Below are positions 62,798-64,000 of a stretch of DNA of 64,000 bases, piece by piece. The notes below the pieces were generated by a model. That model was given only the letters and a program-made list of their open reading frames with translations. It had not been told where the DNA came from and ran no database searches. Position numbers and translations under genes: made by a program. Each line of letters begins with the position of its first letter. Within the stretch, counting starts at the first letter, position 1. Source of the stretch: Streptomyces albofaciens JCM 4342 (GTDB lineage: Bacteria; Actinomycetota; Actinomycetes; Streptomycetales; Streptomycetaceae); contig NZ_PDCM01000001.1 of NCBI RefSeq assembly GCF_008634025.1, forward strand, positions 2,043,501-2,107,500, written 5' to 3'.

Positions 62798-64000
<1,203 letters not shown>

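Overview
The window is actinobacterial chromosome and almost certainly Streptomyces or a close relative. The DNA is very GC-rich with strong third-position GC bias. There are frequent GTG and TTG starts, ATGA/GTGA stop-start overlaps, and many families typical of streptomycetes (TerD clusters, DUF4383, CU044_5270, SigC-type ECF factors, DHA2 pumps with a C-terminal winged helix). No insertion sequence, phage gene, CRISPR array or rRNA was seen; there is one tRNA-Val(UAC). Both ends cut through genes: the tail of a membrane protein at the left and cytochrome c oxidase subunit I at the right.

Region by region. (1) 1-7.7 kb is a Ter stress locus: two TerD proteins, then a four-gene operon (HpcH-like C-C bond lyase, TRSP-type phosphoribosyltransferase, StiP/PELOTA-type phosphoribosyltransferase, HAD phosphatase) of the kind predicted to make a nucleoside-like metabolite. 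(2) 7.7-18 kb is housekeeping and accessory: DedA protein, a NarL-type two-component pair, O-methyltransferase, FmdB zinc ribbon, galactonate dehydratase, DUF4383, a coiled-coil protein, tRNA-Val, DoxX and VOC proteins. (3) 18.2-32.2 kb is a metal region. A NiCoT transporter sits under a cobalamin riboswitch. Divergent from it is a FecBCD-type ABC importer, which runs convergently into an isonitrile synthase (PvcA/DIT1 family) coupled to a cytochrome P450. Divergent from these is a coupled copper operon (Met-rich small protein, CopA-type P-ATPase, PCuAC-like chaperone). Then come a SigC-type ECF sigma factor, a zinc-finger (anti-sigma-like) protein and a Met/His-rich membrane protein. (4) 32-43 kb: MarR-regulated alpha/beta hydrolase, two GT-C glycosyltransferases facing a shared control region, a kinase and methyltransferase pair, universal stress protein, GNAT, DedA, Cu-only SOD-like protein. 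(5) 43-64 kb: second DoxX, PhoD-type phosphatase, secreted HNH nuclease, FetB-like permease, TMEM165-type transporter behind a yybP-ykoY (manganese) riboswitch, HAD, DHA2 pump, small enzymes, MHS transporter, second SOD-like protein, aldo/keto reductase, ECF sigma with its partner, and ctaD.

The most interesting block is 19.8-32.2 kb. Isonitriles bind copper, some are secreted chalkophores, and the mycobacterial SigC regulon has been linked to copper acquisition and a diisonitrile product. A small isonitrile pathway sits here between an ABC importer and a SigC-linked copper-handling set, so a compact copper (or other metal) capture-and-uptake system is a plausible, untested reading. A second theme is the many short tandem repeats: clearly periodic ones inside genes have periods divisible by three, while most of those between genes do not.
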